Of a DNA stretch of 64,000 nucleotides, positions 18,651-26,668 are shown in pieces (positions within the stretch are counted from its first letter, which is position 1; the number at the start of each line of letters is the position of its first letter). The notes beneath the pieces are model-generated. The model did no database searches, was not told the DNA's origin, and saw only the letters and a list, made by a program, of their open reading frames with translations. The position numbers and the translations under genes are program-made. This stretch comes from Shewanella nanhaiensis. Its GTDB lineage: Bacteria > Pseudomonadota > Gammaproteobacteria > Enterobacterales > Shewanellaceae. The stretch is taken from positions 372,001 through 436,000 of the forward strand of contig NZ_JAHZST010000001.1 of the NCBI RefSeq assembly GCF_019457885.1, written 5' to 3'.

Positions 18651-19052
18651 TCACTCGATAAAACGGCTCAGTACGGCATCGGTTGGTAAGATACAGGTAT
18701 CACGGCGACCAAAAAGTGTATAACGATTTCGTGCTAGCAAACGGTAAAAATAATCTCTTATCCCCCTTGGCAGAACCTTAACAATTGCAAATACTGGCCA
18801 TAAACCAGATAGAGATTGAACTATCTCTAAAGCTGCATCAGTGCGCATATAGCAGCGATTATCTTTGATAAGTAAAAAGGTTTCCCCTACCTCCCCATCC
18901 ACGCTATAAGAAGCGATTAACTCCTTGGCGGTGTCACTCTGGATCGGTGTAAAAACAAAGCGACAGTTGGGATCTCTGTTAATAATAAAATTCACTGCAC
19001 CATGGCAAAGATTACATACGCCATCAAAGATAATGATCTCTTTTTGCTCCAT
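18651..19052 (-). CDS. DCC-family (DUF393) thiol-disulfide oxidoreductase-like protein
   Basis: The start at ATG 19052 gives MEQKEIIIFDGVCNLC, where the DGVCNLC motif sits at the family position; GTG at 19064 (with a GGAGGT upstream) and TTG at 19091 are alternatives. The 133-residue protein has the family-defining DxxCxxC and a C-terminal YTLFGRRDTCILP. DCC proteins have a thioredoxin-like fold and presumed redox activity; the physiological partner is unknown. It is upstream of the GNAT gene in the same direction. Confidence 0.85.
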   Translation of the reverse strand: MEQKEIIIFDGVCNLCHGAVNFIINRDPNCRFVFTPIQSDTAKELIASYSVDGEVGETFLLIKDNRCYMRTDAALEIVQSLSGLWPVFAIVKVLPRGIRDYFYRLLARNRYTLFGRRDTCILPTDAVLSRFIE

Positions 19053-19091
19053 CTCTCTTCTCACCGCACCTCCAAAATAACTCAATACCAA

Positions 19092-19455
19092 ACGCTCCTA
19101 GATGCGAGTATATATTTTTCACCGTTAGCCACGGCTCACTTTAACGCATGAACGGATGCTCGCCCCCTTAAATATAGCGTTAAAACATAAAGATAGCTCA
19201 GAAAATACAGATAAATATTATTTACAAATAATCACTTTGGTTACAGATTGAGATTAAGCACAATTTTGCACAAAAACCTTGCTGACTTTTACTCCATGAT
19301 AATTTGATAAAAACTGCAGAGCCTATACACAAAAAGAAGTTACCGAGTTCAGCCAGGTAAAATAGTCACTATTAAGCATCATAGTTATACCATTTATTAG
19401 TGTTTGCCCATATAGTCGGGTTCTGATTTTTAATTTGGCTCAGGTCCACTTGCGA
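19092..19455. other. Divergent intergenic region upstream of the chorismate mutase fusion
   Basis: About 360 bases without a gene between the leftward DCC gene and the rightward aroQ-pheC fusion. It is A/T-rich and holds the first copy of the ACAATTTTGYACAA motif (19260-19273). Confidence 0.5.
19258..19275 (+). promoter_or_regulatory. ACAATTTTGYACAA motif, copy 1
   Basis: CACAATTTTGCACAA at 19259-19273, about 183 bases before the fusion gene's ATG. Two ACAA half-elements are ten bases apart, one helical turn, as for AraC-type operators. Confidence 0.5.
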
Positions 19456-20772
19456 ATGACTCACCTTTCACGCTTCAAATTCACTCAGCCTTTGGCTTCA
19501 ATCATCTTGCTATGCACCTTGTGTCTGGCTCTACTGCCAGTCGCTGCGCAAAGCGCAGACAGTAAAGATGACGCCAGTAACCATCAACACCTCTACGAGC
19601 TCATAAATACCCGTCTTGGCTATATGGAAGCTGTTGCCCATTATAAATGGCAGCATCAGATACCGGTTGAAGTACTCAAAAGAGATAGAGTCGTTTTAGA
19701 TAAGAGTATGACGATGGCTCAGGAGTATGGACTAAAGCCTCAAGAAGTTGAGCAGTTTTTTAAGGTGCAGATTGCACTTGCCAAGAAGATCCAACGTTAT
19801 TACCACCATCAATGGCAACAATCAGAACAAGTTGAGCCAAACAATACTAAGCAGACCCAGACTCTGGCTGAAATACGCCCAGATCTAATCCGTTTAGGCA
19901 GGGAGATTATCGCTAGCATGGCCAGTCACCAAGGCGAGCATGATTTTCATGAGCTTGTTGCCAACGTATCTTCACCTGCGTTGGATATCAACGACAAAGC
20001 ATCGCTATTCGCCGCATTGACCGCAATCAACCCAAAGCGCTATAGCAGTAGACTGGATCGAATTAGCGCACAGAAAATACTCTATGTTGGCACGACTGGT
20101 GATTATGAGCCTTTCTCGTTTTACCCCTCGTCATCTGTTAACTCTCCAACACAGACAGAAAGTAATATACAGGGGATAGATATTGACCTTGCCAAGCATT
20201 TAGCCCGTTCTTTAGGTGCACAAGCCATCTTTTTACCCACCAGCTGGCACACAATGCTCGATGATTTAGCCACACATAGATACGATATCATGATGAGTGG
20301 GATCTCAAAAAAATTGTTCAGGCAGCAACTGGGATTATTATCAAACATCTATTTAGAGGGCGGAAAAACACCGATTGCCCGTTGTGAACAGGTGGGTCAA
20401 TTTAACGCTTTAAGCAAAATAGATAAGGCTGAGACTAAGGTCATAGTGAACAAAGGTGGCACTAATCAGCAGTTTGTCGACAATCACCTTAAACACGCTA
20501 CAGTCACAGTACATGACAGTAACGTCACCATCTTCGATGAGATCATTGCCAAGCGCGCCGATGTGATGATAACCGATATGATTGAAGTTAAGTTACAAGC
20601 CCAAAAACACCCAGAACTTTGTGCCGCCATGCCTGATAGAACCTTAAGTTATTCAAGCAAAGCCTATTTAATGGAGCGGGATCTAATCTGGAAAGAGTAT
20701 GTCGATAGCTGGCTCGAACTAGCAATCAAAGATGGCACTGTCGACAAGGCCTTTAGCAGATTCTTAAAATAA
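19456..20772 (+). CDS. Periplasmic chorismate mutase (AroQ gamma) fused to cyclohexadienyl dehydratase (PheC-like)
   Basis: Start placed at ATG 19456 (a TTG at 19435 is the longer option). A signal peptide (LASIILLCTLCLALLPVAAQSA) directs export. Residues about 35-135 match secreted gamma-type AroQ chorismate mutases (LYELINTRLGYMEAVAHYKW, RDRVVLDKSMTMAQEYGL, EQFFKVQIALAKKIQRYY). From about residue 200 there is a periplasmic solute-binding fold (LYVGTTGDYEPFSFY, GIDIDLAKHLARSLGAQ, DIMMSGISKK, NKGGTNQQFVDNHL) resembling PheC, which converts prephenate or arogenate to phenylpyruvate or phenylalanine. Together they would turn periplasmic chorismate into a phenylalanine precursor. A plain amino-acid-binding protein for the C-terminal half is the alternative. 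Confidence 0.82.
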   Translation: MTHLSRFKFTQPLASIILLCTLCLALLPVAAQSADSKDDASNHQHLYELINTRLGYMEAVAHYKWQHQIPVEVLKRDRVVLDKSMTMAQEYGLKPQEVEQFFKVQIALAKKIQRYYHHQWQQSEQVEPNNTKQTQTLAEIRPDLIRLGREIIASMASHQGEHDFHELVANVSSPALDINDKASLFAALTAINPKRYSSRLDRISAQKILYVGTTGDYEPFSFYPSSSVNSPTQTESNIQGIDIDLAKHLARSLGAQAIFLPTSWHTMLDDLATHRYDIMMSGISKKLFRQQLGLLSNIYLEGGKTPIARCEQVGQFNALSKIDKAETKVIVNKGGTNQQFVDNHLKHATVTVHDSNVTIFDEIIAKRADVMITDMIEVKLQAQKHPELCAAMPDRTLSYSSKAYLMERDLIWKEYVDSWLELAIKDGTVDKAFSRFLK

Positions 20773-20781
20773 TAAAGATCA

Positions 20782-20801
20782 GGACAATTTTGTACAAAGC
20801 C
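20782..20801 (+). promoter_or_regulatory. ACAATTTTGYACAA motif, copy 2
   Basis: ACAATTTTGTACAA at 20784-20797, 46 bases before the likely ATG of the AraC-family gene, which fits autoregulation. Confidence 0.5.
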
Positions 20802-20842
20802 CAAGCTGATTATTGCGCTATGCTGTGCTCTTAACTATCAAA

Positions 20843-21709
20843 ATGGAGCCCAGCATCGACAAGGCTAAAGCGGAAGCAGTAAAAGAGAAGGCAAAATTTA
20901 CCTTAGTTCAGGAGCTAGGGGGGATAGAGCTGCTCGATGCCAGCTATCAAAAACAGAACTTCTCCCGACACAGCCATGAAGGCTATACCGTAGGGGTTAT
21001 TGAAACAGGTGCACAGAAATTTTTTCGTACAGGTAGCAATCACTTAGCACCACAAAATAGTATTATCTTGGTCAATGCCGATGAGGTACACAATGGTTCT
21101 TCAGCCACTGATAACGGCTGGTCTTATCGCGCCATGTACCCTCTGCCCCAACAGTTTTCCTCAATTAACCAAGAACTTGGGCTCCCCTCCTCTGGAGCTC
21201 CTTATTTTCCTGAAGCCGTCGTCTATGACAAATCTATGGCCGACATGCTGCGCACGACATTCAATACACTCAAGGAGTCTGATAATAGGCTGTTACGAGA
21301 ATCCATGGTCTACGCCACTATGGTAAAGCTCATGGCAAGACACAGTAAGCATAAAGGTGAAACTCAAACACAAGCCTTAGCTCAACCTCAACTGACACTG
21401 GTTAAACAGTTTTTGGATGATCATCCAGCTGCCGATATATCTCTTGAAGAGCTAGCACGATTAGCAGGGCTAAGTCCTTTCTATCTGATCAAGCAATTTC
21501 AACGGGCTTTTGGTTTGCCCCCCCACGCTTATCAGATCCAATCTAGAGTCAGGCTGGCCAAGAAACTCATTTTAAGTGGTCATAAACTACTCGATGTTGC
21601 ACTAGAGTGCGGCTTTCATGATCAAAGTCACCTCAACCGTCACTTTAAGCGCACCATGGGCGTAACACCAGGTCTCTATGCGAAAGAGTACAATTTTGTA
21701 CAAGCTTGA
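20843..21709 (+). CDS. AraC-family transcriptional regulator next to an amino-acid exporter
   Basis: ATG 20843 is used; TTG at 20813 would add ten residues but starts 16 bases after a probable operator. The N-terminal cupin-like sensing domain contains FSRHSHEGYTVGVIETG and NSIILVNADEVHNG. The C-terminal DNA-binding domain (about the last 100 residues) has two helix-turn-helix motifs (DISLEELARLAGLSPFYLIK and LLDVALECGFHDQSHLNRHF) and the family ending FKRTMGVTPGLYAKEY. AraC regulators with this sensing domain are often beside amino-acid exporters. It is 59 bases upstream of azlC. A repeated motif occurs before it, inside its last codons before azlC, and before the aroQ-pheC fusion. Confidence 0.9.
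   Translation: MEPSIDKAKAEAVKEKAKFTLVQELGGIELLDASYQKQNFSRHSHEGYTVGVIETGAQKFFRTGSNHLAPQNSIILVNADEVHNGSSATDNGWSYRAMYPLPQQFSSINQELGLPSSGAPYFPEAVVYDKSMADMLRTTFNTLKESDNRLLRESMVYATMVKLMARHSKHKGETQTQALAQPQLTLVKQFLDDHPAADISLEELARLAGLSPFYLIKQFQRAFGLPPHAYQIQSRVRLAKKLILSGHKLLDVALECGFHDQSHLNRHFKRTMGVTPGLYAKEYNFVQA
21688..21705 (+). promoter_or_regulatory. ACAATTTTGYACAA motif, copy 3, in the end of the AraC gene before azlC
   Basis: GTACAATTTTGTACAAGC overlaps the last codons of the regulator gene and abuts a -35-like TTGAAA. This is the classic place for an AraC activator site. Confidence 0.6.
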
Positions 21710-21734
21710 AAACTTAAGGTAGGTTAACTTAATT
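21706..21734 (+). promoter_or_regulatory. Candidate sigma-70 promoter for azlCD
   Basis: TTGAAA (21706-21711), a 17-base spacer, then TTAATT (21729-21734). The azlC ATG is at 21769. Confidence 0.5.
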
Positions 21735-21768
21735 TTCTACCTTCAACCATTTTCGGATCTCTGACCCC

Positions 21769-22485
21769 ATGGATTCATCGTCAAAAGAAACCATAACTAC
21801 CACAGCCCTCGATGCCGTTATTAAAGGCGCTCTCGTTATTCTCCCTCTCACTATCGCTGTGATCCCTTGGGGAATTCTTGCAGGTTCATTTGCCCTTGAT
21901 GCAGGCTTAACGCCAATGGAAAGCCAGGCGATGTCAGCCGTTATCTTTGCCGGCGCCGCCCAGCTCGTTGCCTTAGGCATGATAAAAACAGGGGTCGGTT
22001 TAACAGGTATATTGATCACCACTCTACTTATCACATCACGGCACTTTCTCTATGGTATGGCCATGAGGGAGCAGATAAGCCCTATGCCGCTAAAATGGCG
22101 CTTAACCTTAGGTTTTCTGTTGACCGATGAGCTTTTCGCGATCGCCAATCAAGGCAAGCAACATAAGTTAGATCCTTGGTTCGCTTTTGGCGGCGGCTTT
22201 AGTTTCTATCTCGGTTGGAATATCGCCACGGCTATCGGGATTATTGCTGGCCAAACCCTGCCAAATTTAGACTCATGGGGACTAGATTTTGCCATCGCAG
22301 CCACTTTTATCGCCATCGTAGTTCCTGCAGTCAAAAAGCCATCGATTCTTATCTGTGTGCTTGTCTCTTTAGTGATGAGCCTTATCTGTGAATTGATGAA
22401 TATTCAGGCAGGTTTATTGATTGCTGCTCTGTCAGGGATGACCAGCGGCACCTTGTACGCTAAAGTAACGGGAGAGAAAGCATGA
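21769..22485 (+). CDS. azlC: AzlC-family amino-acid export permease, large subunit
   Basis: 238 residues with about 7 membrane segments, typical of AzlC/YgaZ-type branched-chain amino-acid exporters. Family features include LPLTIAVIPWGILAGSFALDAG near the N-terminus, MSAVIFAGAAQLVALGMI and LLITSRHFLYGMAMRE. It works with the small AzlD/YgaH subunit, encoded by the next gene with a four-base overlap. Control by the upstream AraC-family regulator is likely given the operator-like motif just before its promoter. The actual amino acid (branched-chain or aromatic) is not deducible. Confidence 0.9.
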   Translation: MDSSSKETITTTALDAVIKGALVILPLTIAVIPWGILAGSFALDAGLTPMESQAMSAVIFAGAAQLVALGMIKTGVGLTGILITTLLITSRHFLYGMAMREQISPMPLKWRLTLGFLLTDELFAIANQGKQHKLDPWFAFGGGFSFYLGWNIATAIGIIAGQTLPNLDSWGLDFAIAATFIAIVVPAVKKPSILICVLVSLVMSLICELMNIQAGLLIAALSGMTSGTLYAKVTGEKA

Positions 22486-22784
22486 TCTGGTTAACTATTA
22501 TCACCATGGCCATACTCGTTTTTGCCAGTCGCTATCTTTTTCTTGAACCTAAGTTACCTGTCAGGTTAAGTAAAAATACCCTAACTTTTTTAAGTTACTC
22601 AGCACCCGCAGTACTCACCGCCATATTTGCGCCAATTGTCTTTATACAGGAGGGAGAGCTAGCCTTAAGTTTGGATAATAGCTATTTGATTGCTGCTGTA
22701 CTGGCTGCTGTACTGGCATTTACCACTCGAAATATCCTTTTAACCACAGTAGTGAGCATGGGTCTATTTTTTATCATTCATTAA
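22482..22784 (+). CDS. azlD: AzlD-family amino-acid export permease, small subunit
   Basis: 100 residues with 3-4 membrane segments (MIWLTIITMAILVFASRYLF, FLSYSAPAVLTAIFAPIV, NILLTTVVSMGLFFII), the size of AzlD/YgaH. The ATG overlaps the azlC stop (ATGA), so the two subunits are translationally coupled. It pairs with AzlC to make the exporter. Confidence 0.9.
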   Translation: MIWLTIITMAILVFASRYLFLEPKLPVRLSKNTLTFLSYSAPAVLTAIFAPIVFIQEGELALSLDNSYLIAAVLAAVLAFTTRNILLTTVVSMGLFFIIH

Positions 22785-22797
22785 TAATGGAGTTTAT

Positions 22798-23139
22798 ATG
22801 ACATCAAAAAACAACCTTGAACAGATGCCAATGAAGGTGACCTGTCATGTAAAATATATCATCGACCCAGATATGCTCAGTGAATTTGAACACTATGCCA
22901 AGCTCTGGATCCCTTTGGTTGAAAAATTTGGTGGACAACATCACGGATACTTTCTACCCGGTGAGGGCGCCAATGATGTTGCTATAGCTCTCTTCTCCTT
23001 CCCAAGTCTAGCTGATTATGAGGTCTATCGACATGAATCGGCCCAAGATGTTGATTGCCTTTCCGCATTTTATTACGCTAAAAAACATAAATTCATTCTT
23101 AGATATGAACGTAGCTTTATGCGTCCGGTTCTTGAATAA
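22798..23139 (+). CDS. NIPSNAP-family protein
   Basis: 113 residues. The segment MKVTCHVKYIIDPDMLSEFE then KLWIPLVEKFGGQHHGYFLP and FSFPSLADYEVYRHESAQD is the ferredoxin-like NIPSNAP fold. Function is unknown for bacterial members. It starts 13 bases after azlD with an A/G-rich leader (AATGGAG), so it is probably the last gene of the azlCD transcript. It converges on the WYL regulator gene with only 17 bases between stops. Confidence 0.83.
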   Translation: MTSKNNLEQMPMKVTCHVKYIIDPDMLSEFEHYAKLWIPLVEKFGGQHHGYFLPGEGANDVAIALFSFPSLADYEVYRHESAQDVDCLSAFYYAKKHKFILRYERSFMRPVLE

Positions 23140-23156
23140 GTGCTATTTTTTAACCT

Positions 23157-23855
23157 CTACTTTTGCTTACTTTCATCTCCGTACTTCGCATCCATTAATG
23201 CAATGTAGTCATGCATCTCCTCTCCTGGCGACACCGCAAAGTGTCGCTCTAACTTTGTCAGGTGAATGATTCTATCGACCCTGAAATTACGAAAGTCAGC
23301 TCTTAATTCACACCAGGCCAACAAGGTCCAGATCCCTTTCCAAAAATAGATGGCAAGAGGCCTTATCTCTCTTTGAGTGTCCTCCTCCTTAGCATCTCGG
23401 TAATCCATTAAAAGGTACTCACGTAAACGTGAAGACTTTCGTAGCACATCCAGAAACTTAAACTCGTCATTATCGATATAGAAATCAGGCGCAAACATGA
23501 GTGATTGATACTCTTGCAACCTTGAGGGCAATACAGCTTCAACCTTTATCATCGCTTGCTTGGCAGCACTCGACAACTCCTCCCCTCCCCAAGCTTGGAC
23601 CATACGCATGCCCACTTGAATCGCTTCAAGTTCAGCTTCATTGAACATCAAAGGTGGAACATTGACCTCCTGGCGTAGTAGGTAGCCCACCCCAGCTTCT
23701 CCCTCAATAGGGATCCCACTTAGGCTAAGGTCTTGAATATCACGATAAACAGTACGAGTAGATACCTCCAGTCGCTCCGCCAGCTGCTGCGCAGTGGTTA
23801 ATCGCTTGCTTCTGAGGATCTGTACTATCTGGAATAACCGATCGGCACGGCGCAT
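23157..23855 (-). CDS. HTH-WYL transcriptional regulator (YafY-like)
   Basis: 232 residues: an N-terminal winged helix of the DeoR/HTH_11 type (MRRADRLFQIVQILRSKR, QQLAERLEVSTRTVYRDI) and a C-terminal WYL-type ligand-sensing domain (YLLMDYRDAKEEDTQREIRP, GIWTLLAWCELRADFRNFR). AAGGAG stands five bases before the ATG. It lies downstream of, and parallel to, a GyrI-like ligand-binding protein gene and a VOC gene, each with its own ribosome binding site. These three are a probable sensing or detoxification unit; ligand unknown. Confidence 0.88.
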   Translation of the reverse strand: MRRADRLFQIVQILRSKRLTTAQQLAERLEVSTRTVYRDIQDLSLSGIPIEGEAGVGYLLRQEVNVPPLMFNEAELEAIQVGMRMVQAWGGEELSSAAKQAMIKVEAVLPSRLQEYQSLMFAPDFYIDNDEFKFLDVLRKSSRLREYLLMDYRDAKEEDTQREIRPLAIYFWKGIWTLLAWCELRADFRNFRVDRIIHLTKLERHFAVSPGEEMHDYIALMDAKYGDESKQK

Positions 23856-23957
23856 AACACTCCTTGGGATAAATACTCTACGTTCACTCGTTTGTATAAC
23901 AGGAGATGTAAAGTAGAAACAGTAAGGTTTCCTTAATAAGAACTAAGAGCTGCACAC

Positions 23958-24455
23958 TCAAACAACAAGTTTACGGTTAACACCAATATAGATATCTACC
24001 CCATCCGTTGCCGTATAACACTCATAGTCAGTGAGGTATCGACGCGAGTATGGGCAGTTGTCAGCATTAAAGTATTGCCATACCTCACCCCATAGCTTGA
24101 TCACAACTTCAGGCATCTCTCCCTTTGCCCTGAATCTCAAATACTCACCCGCTGCTAAATTGAGCTTAGTTAACTCTGATTTTGTCGGCTCAACCTGCTC
24201 TTCCATCAGCCCAAGGAGAACATTAAACTCACCGTTTACATCAGACTCATAATCAAAATAACAGCCATAAATAGGCGAGCGGGTATTACTCTGTACCTCA
24301 CTACGCTGCATAAAGCCCTGCCAAAGTGGCGCAATTTTTTGGGTATTAACATCTCGCTCTGCACAGTTTGAGGTTCTAACAAACATCCCCTCGACCCCTA
24401 TCGCCTCTTGGGTGACTAAAACTGGCATGCTGGGCTCCTCCTTCGACTCATTCAT
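23958..24455 (-). CDS. GyrI-like effector-binding domain protein
   Basis: The start at 24455 follows AAGGAG by five bases; a GTG two codons earlier is the alternative. The protein is a single AraC-effector-binding/GyrI-like (SOUL-type) domain of about 160 residues: VTQEAIGVEGMFVRTSN, IAPLWQGFMQR, IYGCYFDYESDVNGEFNVL, GEYLRFRAKGEMPEVVIKLWGEVW and a terminal YIGVNRKLV. Stand-alone members bind small hydrophobic or cationic compounds; there is no DNA-binding domain here. It lies between the WYL regulator and VOC genes in the same direction. Confidence 0.84.
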   Translation of the reverse strand: MNESKEEPSMPVLVTQEAIGVEGMFVRTSNCAERDVNTQKIAPLWQGFMQRSEVQSNTRSPIYGCYFDYESDVNGEFNVLLGLMEEQVEPTKSELTKLNLAAGEYLRFRAKGEMPEVVIKLWGEVWQYFNADNCPYSRRYLTDYECYTATDGVDIYIGVNRKLVV

Positions 24456-24490
24456 TATCACTCCTTTATCTAATACATTGAATTAATTTA

Positions 24491-24518
24491 ACTAATAAAG
24501 CCAGTTCAATACTGGCTT
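24491..24518 (-). terminator. Terminator-like hairpin after the VOC gene
   Basis: AAGCCAGT and ACTGGCTT form a perfect 8-bp stem with a 5-base loop, followed on the transcribed strand by a T-rich tract. It lies between the VOC stop (24537) and the GyrI-like start. Confidence 0.7.
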
Positions 24519-24536
24519 CAGATCCTAACTAGCTCT

Positions 24537-24923
24537 TTATTTACTCTCCATTGACCAGAGGCCAACAGTATTGCCTTCACTGTCTTCAAACAGGGCGATA
24601 AAACCACACTCCCCCTCTTTAATTGGCATCACAGGCAGCAATATATTTACACCAGCTTGAGCAATCTTATCCACTAAAGGTGTGAGTTTGTCACTTAAAT
24701 GCAGATAAAGCACACTGCCATGGGCCGAAGGCTTCATCATCTCATGCTTAACTAGTCCTATACTGGCCGCTTCTTTATCCTCGGTTTCCAGAATAGCCAT
24801 CTCCATATCATTCATGGTTTCTCGTCTGAAACTGACACCGAAATGCTTACCATAAAACTCAACGGCTCTATCCATATTCTCAACGGCGATTTCACCCCAG
24901 ACCAACGGTGCTTGATGTAACAT
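24537..24923 (-). CDS. VOC-family (glyoxalase/bleomycin-resistance fold) protein
   Basis: 128 residues: WGEIAVENMDRAVEFYGKHF is the typical VOC opening, with GLVKHEMMKP, VLYLHLSDKLTPLVDKIAQAG and FIALFEDSEGNTVGLWS closing the paired beta-alpha-beta modules. Members bind metal and act on small electrophiles or bind them; which one cannot be said. AAGGAGTT lies a few bases before the ATG. Confidence 0.87.
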   Translation of the reverse strand: MLHQAPLVWGEIAVENMDRAVEFYGKHFGVSFRRETMNDMEMAILETEDKEAASIGLVKHEMMKPSAHGSVLYLHLSDKLTPLVDKIAQAGVNILLPVMPIKEGECGFIALFEDSEGNTVGLWSMESK

Positions 24924-25104
24924 ACTTAACTCCTTGTTATTACTAAGCTAACATTCGACATGAATATCTATCTCTTAGCGATGAAACAAGCATAAAACAG
25001 GGCTACTGACACCATAGTGTCAGTAGAGTATCAATCGGGGAATATTTACATTCTCTGTATCAATAAACTTCATACTCTCATAAGAAGTCTTCATTATAAG
25101 GGCA

Positions 25105-25128
25105 CAAAAAAAGCACCCTAAAGGTGCT
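25105..25128 (-). terminator. Rho-independent terminator after the cystatin-like gene
   Basis: AGCACC and GGTGCT pair around a 5-base loop, followed on the transcribed strand by seven T. It lies about 30 bases after the stop at 25157. Confidence 0.85.
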
Positions 25129-25156
25129 CTTGAGTCGTGACGTTTAACAGCTCAAA

Positions 25157-25432
25157 CTAATATGTCACTTTTTGAATATGCGTGATCACTGCATCACCAT
25201 CTAATGGTTTGTAGATATTGACCATAGCTGGGTATACAGAGCTCCCTAAACCTGGGATCTGTGCATTACAGAAGTAGGCATAATTCAGTCCAGCAACAAC
25301 TTGTGTAGCCACGGCAACAGGTGAGTAATCCACACCGACAAAATGCTCCATCGCTTCAGAGAAAGCTTCCTTTGCTTGAGTATCAATTTCTGAAGTGAAT
25401 GGGCCATAGGCGCCAAGATTTTGATTTGACAT
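25157..25432 (-). CDS. Small cystatin/stefin-like protein (predicted cysteine-protease inhibitor fold)
   Basis: 91 residues without a signal peptide, so probably cytoplasmic like eukaryotic stefins. The centre has TQVVAGLNYAYFC; QVVAG plus Asn-Tyr is the first inhibitory hairpin of cystatins (stefins have QVVAGTNY). A helix-forming segment precedes it (DTQAKEAFSEAMEHF) and a second hairpin candidate follows (VNIYKPLDGDAVITHIQKV), in cystatin order. AGGAAT precedes the ATG and a strong terminator follows, so it is a single-gene unit. No papain-like protease gene is in the window. Inhibition is inferred from the motif alone. Confidence 0.68.
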   Translation of the reverse strand: MSNQNLGAYGPFTSEIDTQAKEAFSEAMEHFVGVDYSPVAVATQVVAGLNYAYFCNAQIPGLGSSVYPAMVNIYKPLDGDAVITHIQKVTY

Positions 25433-25623
25433 GATATATTCCTTTATAAGTGGTATTCCTATTCATAGTTATCAAGTCACCACACATTCAGGGCAAGGTG
25501 GCTCGTTGACAGTCCTAATCAAGTTAGGGCTTTAACTATAGTAACCAATATAATTATTTGCCAAAAATCTTATGTAAATTTTTAAACTATATAAAACTCA
25601 AATAATATCAATACATTATATGA

Positions 25624-26586
25624 TTAAATGTTTTGAAACATCACCTCTAATCTAAAAGTGAGGATGATCTGATCTAACCTTTCACTCTCTAGCTCTTTAC
25701 GCCAGTTGTATTCAGGAGTGATCTCGAAAAACAGCCATTCACGCAGAAAACTCTGACGATATGTCACTGCCACTCTGGCATTCTCAACATAGTGATATGG
25801 AGTGTCGATGCCGTAGATACTGGCGATATAGTTGATGGCTTGTTGACTACTGATGTAATGGTAAAGATTCAGGCTACTGCCAAACTCCCAGCCATTTCCC
25901 CGATTTTCATACTGAGCCACGGCACTCCAGCGTAGGAGAAACTCCTCATCAAATGAGTGTTCAATATCAAACTCGGTAGACTCGCCCGTCACTTTTTTCT
26001 CTTGATAAACTTTCTGAGTCAGACGGGTAACGGTATTATTTGAAATGGGATAGGTATAACGCCAACGAGCCTCTAATTTGGGCTTTAAATTTGCCTTAAT
26101 ATTAAAGCTCACTCTCTCTTTCCCATACCAATCATAGCGCAAACCAATATCTCGCTCTCCTTCGTCATCAGGACCTTTCAGAAACGCAAAAGGGTCATCT
26201 TCACCTTGAGTGTCGATGATCACTTTTAGTTTTTGGTTAACGCCAGGTAGGTTAAAACGAGCATTCAGCTCAGTTCGGTACTTTGCTCCCTCCTGTTGGT
26301 AGTGGGAAAAGTCATTAGCCCAACGAACCAGAGTCCCAGCTCGAGCATCCTCTTGGCTGCGTTCATCAACAAAGAAACTGTCAAACCAGATAGCAGGCTG
26401 GCAAAACTTAGTATTGAGATAATCAAATGCCCCATCAATCACGCCATCTAGCTCTGATTGGCTAAAACAGGGATCTGAGACCTCTGCATCACTGCTGTGT
26501 TCTTGAGACTTCTCTTTATCCTCATCGGCAAAACTGAGTGTTGATATAAAAATAGAGCAACATAATATAAAGCGTAAAAAGATCAA
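25624..26586 (-). CDS. Predicted outer-membrane beta-barrel protein of unknown function
   Basis: 320 residues. The start is a TTG at 26586 with GGAG five bases upstream, and no in-frame ATG lies before the end of the signal peptide (FILCCSIFISTLSFADEDK). The mature part begins with an acidic linker and then alternates polar and aromatic residues in strand-like stretches (GLRYDWYGKERVSFNIKANL, ARWRYTYPISN, SLNLYHYISSQQ) and ends EVMFQNI, suggesting a small outer-membrane barrel. I do not recognise a family. It lies 82 bases after the DUF2927 gene in the same direction and may be co-transcribed with it. Confidence 0.65.
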   Translation of the reverse strand: MIFLRFILCCSIFISTLSFADEDKEKSQEHSSDAEVSDPCFSQSELDGVIDGAFDYLNTKFCQPAIWFDSFFVDERSQEDARAGTLVRWANDFSHYQQEGAKYRTELNARFNLPGVNQKLKVIIDTQGEDDPFAFLKGPDDEGERDIGLRYDWYGKERVSFNIKANLKPKLEARWRYTYPISNNTVTRLTQKVYQEKKVTGESTEFDIEHSFDEEFLLRWSAVAQYENRGNGWEFGSSLNLYHYISSQQAINYIASIYGIDTPYHYVENARVAVTYRQSFLREWLFFEITPEYNWRKELESERLDQIILTFRLEVMFQNI

Positions 26587-26668
26587 CCAAGCTCCAAAAA
26601 ACTATTAATATCAATGAGGTTTTAATGCAATTGGACTATTCAAATAAGCCGGTGTCAAATAACCCAGA

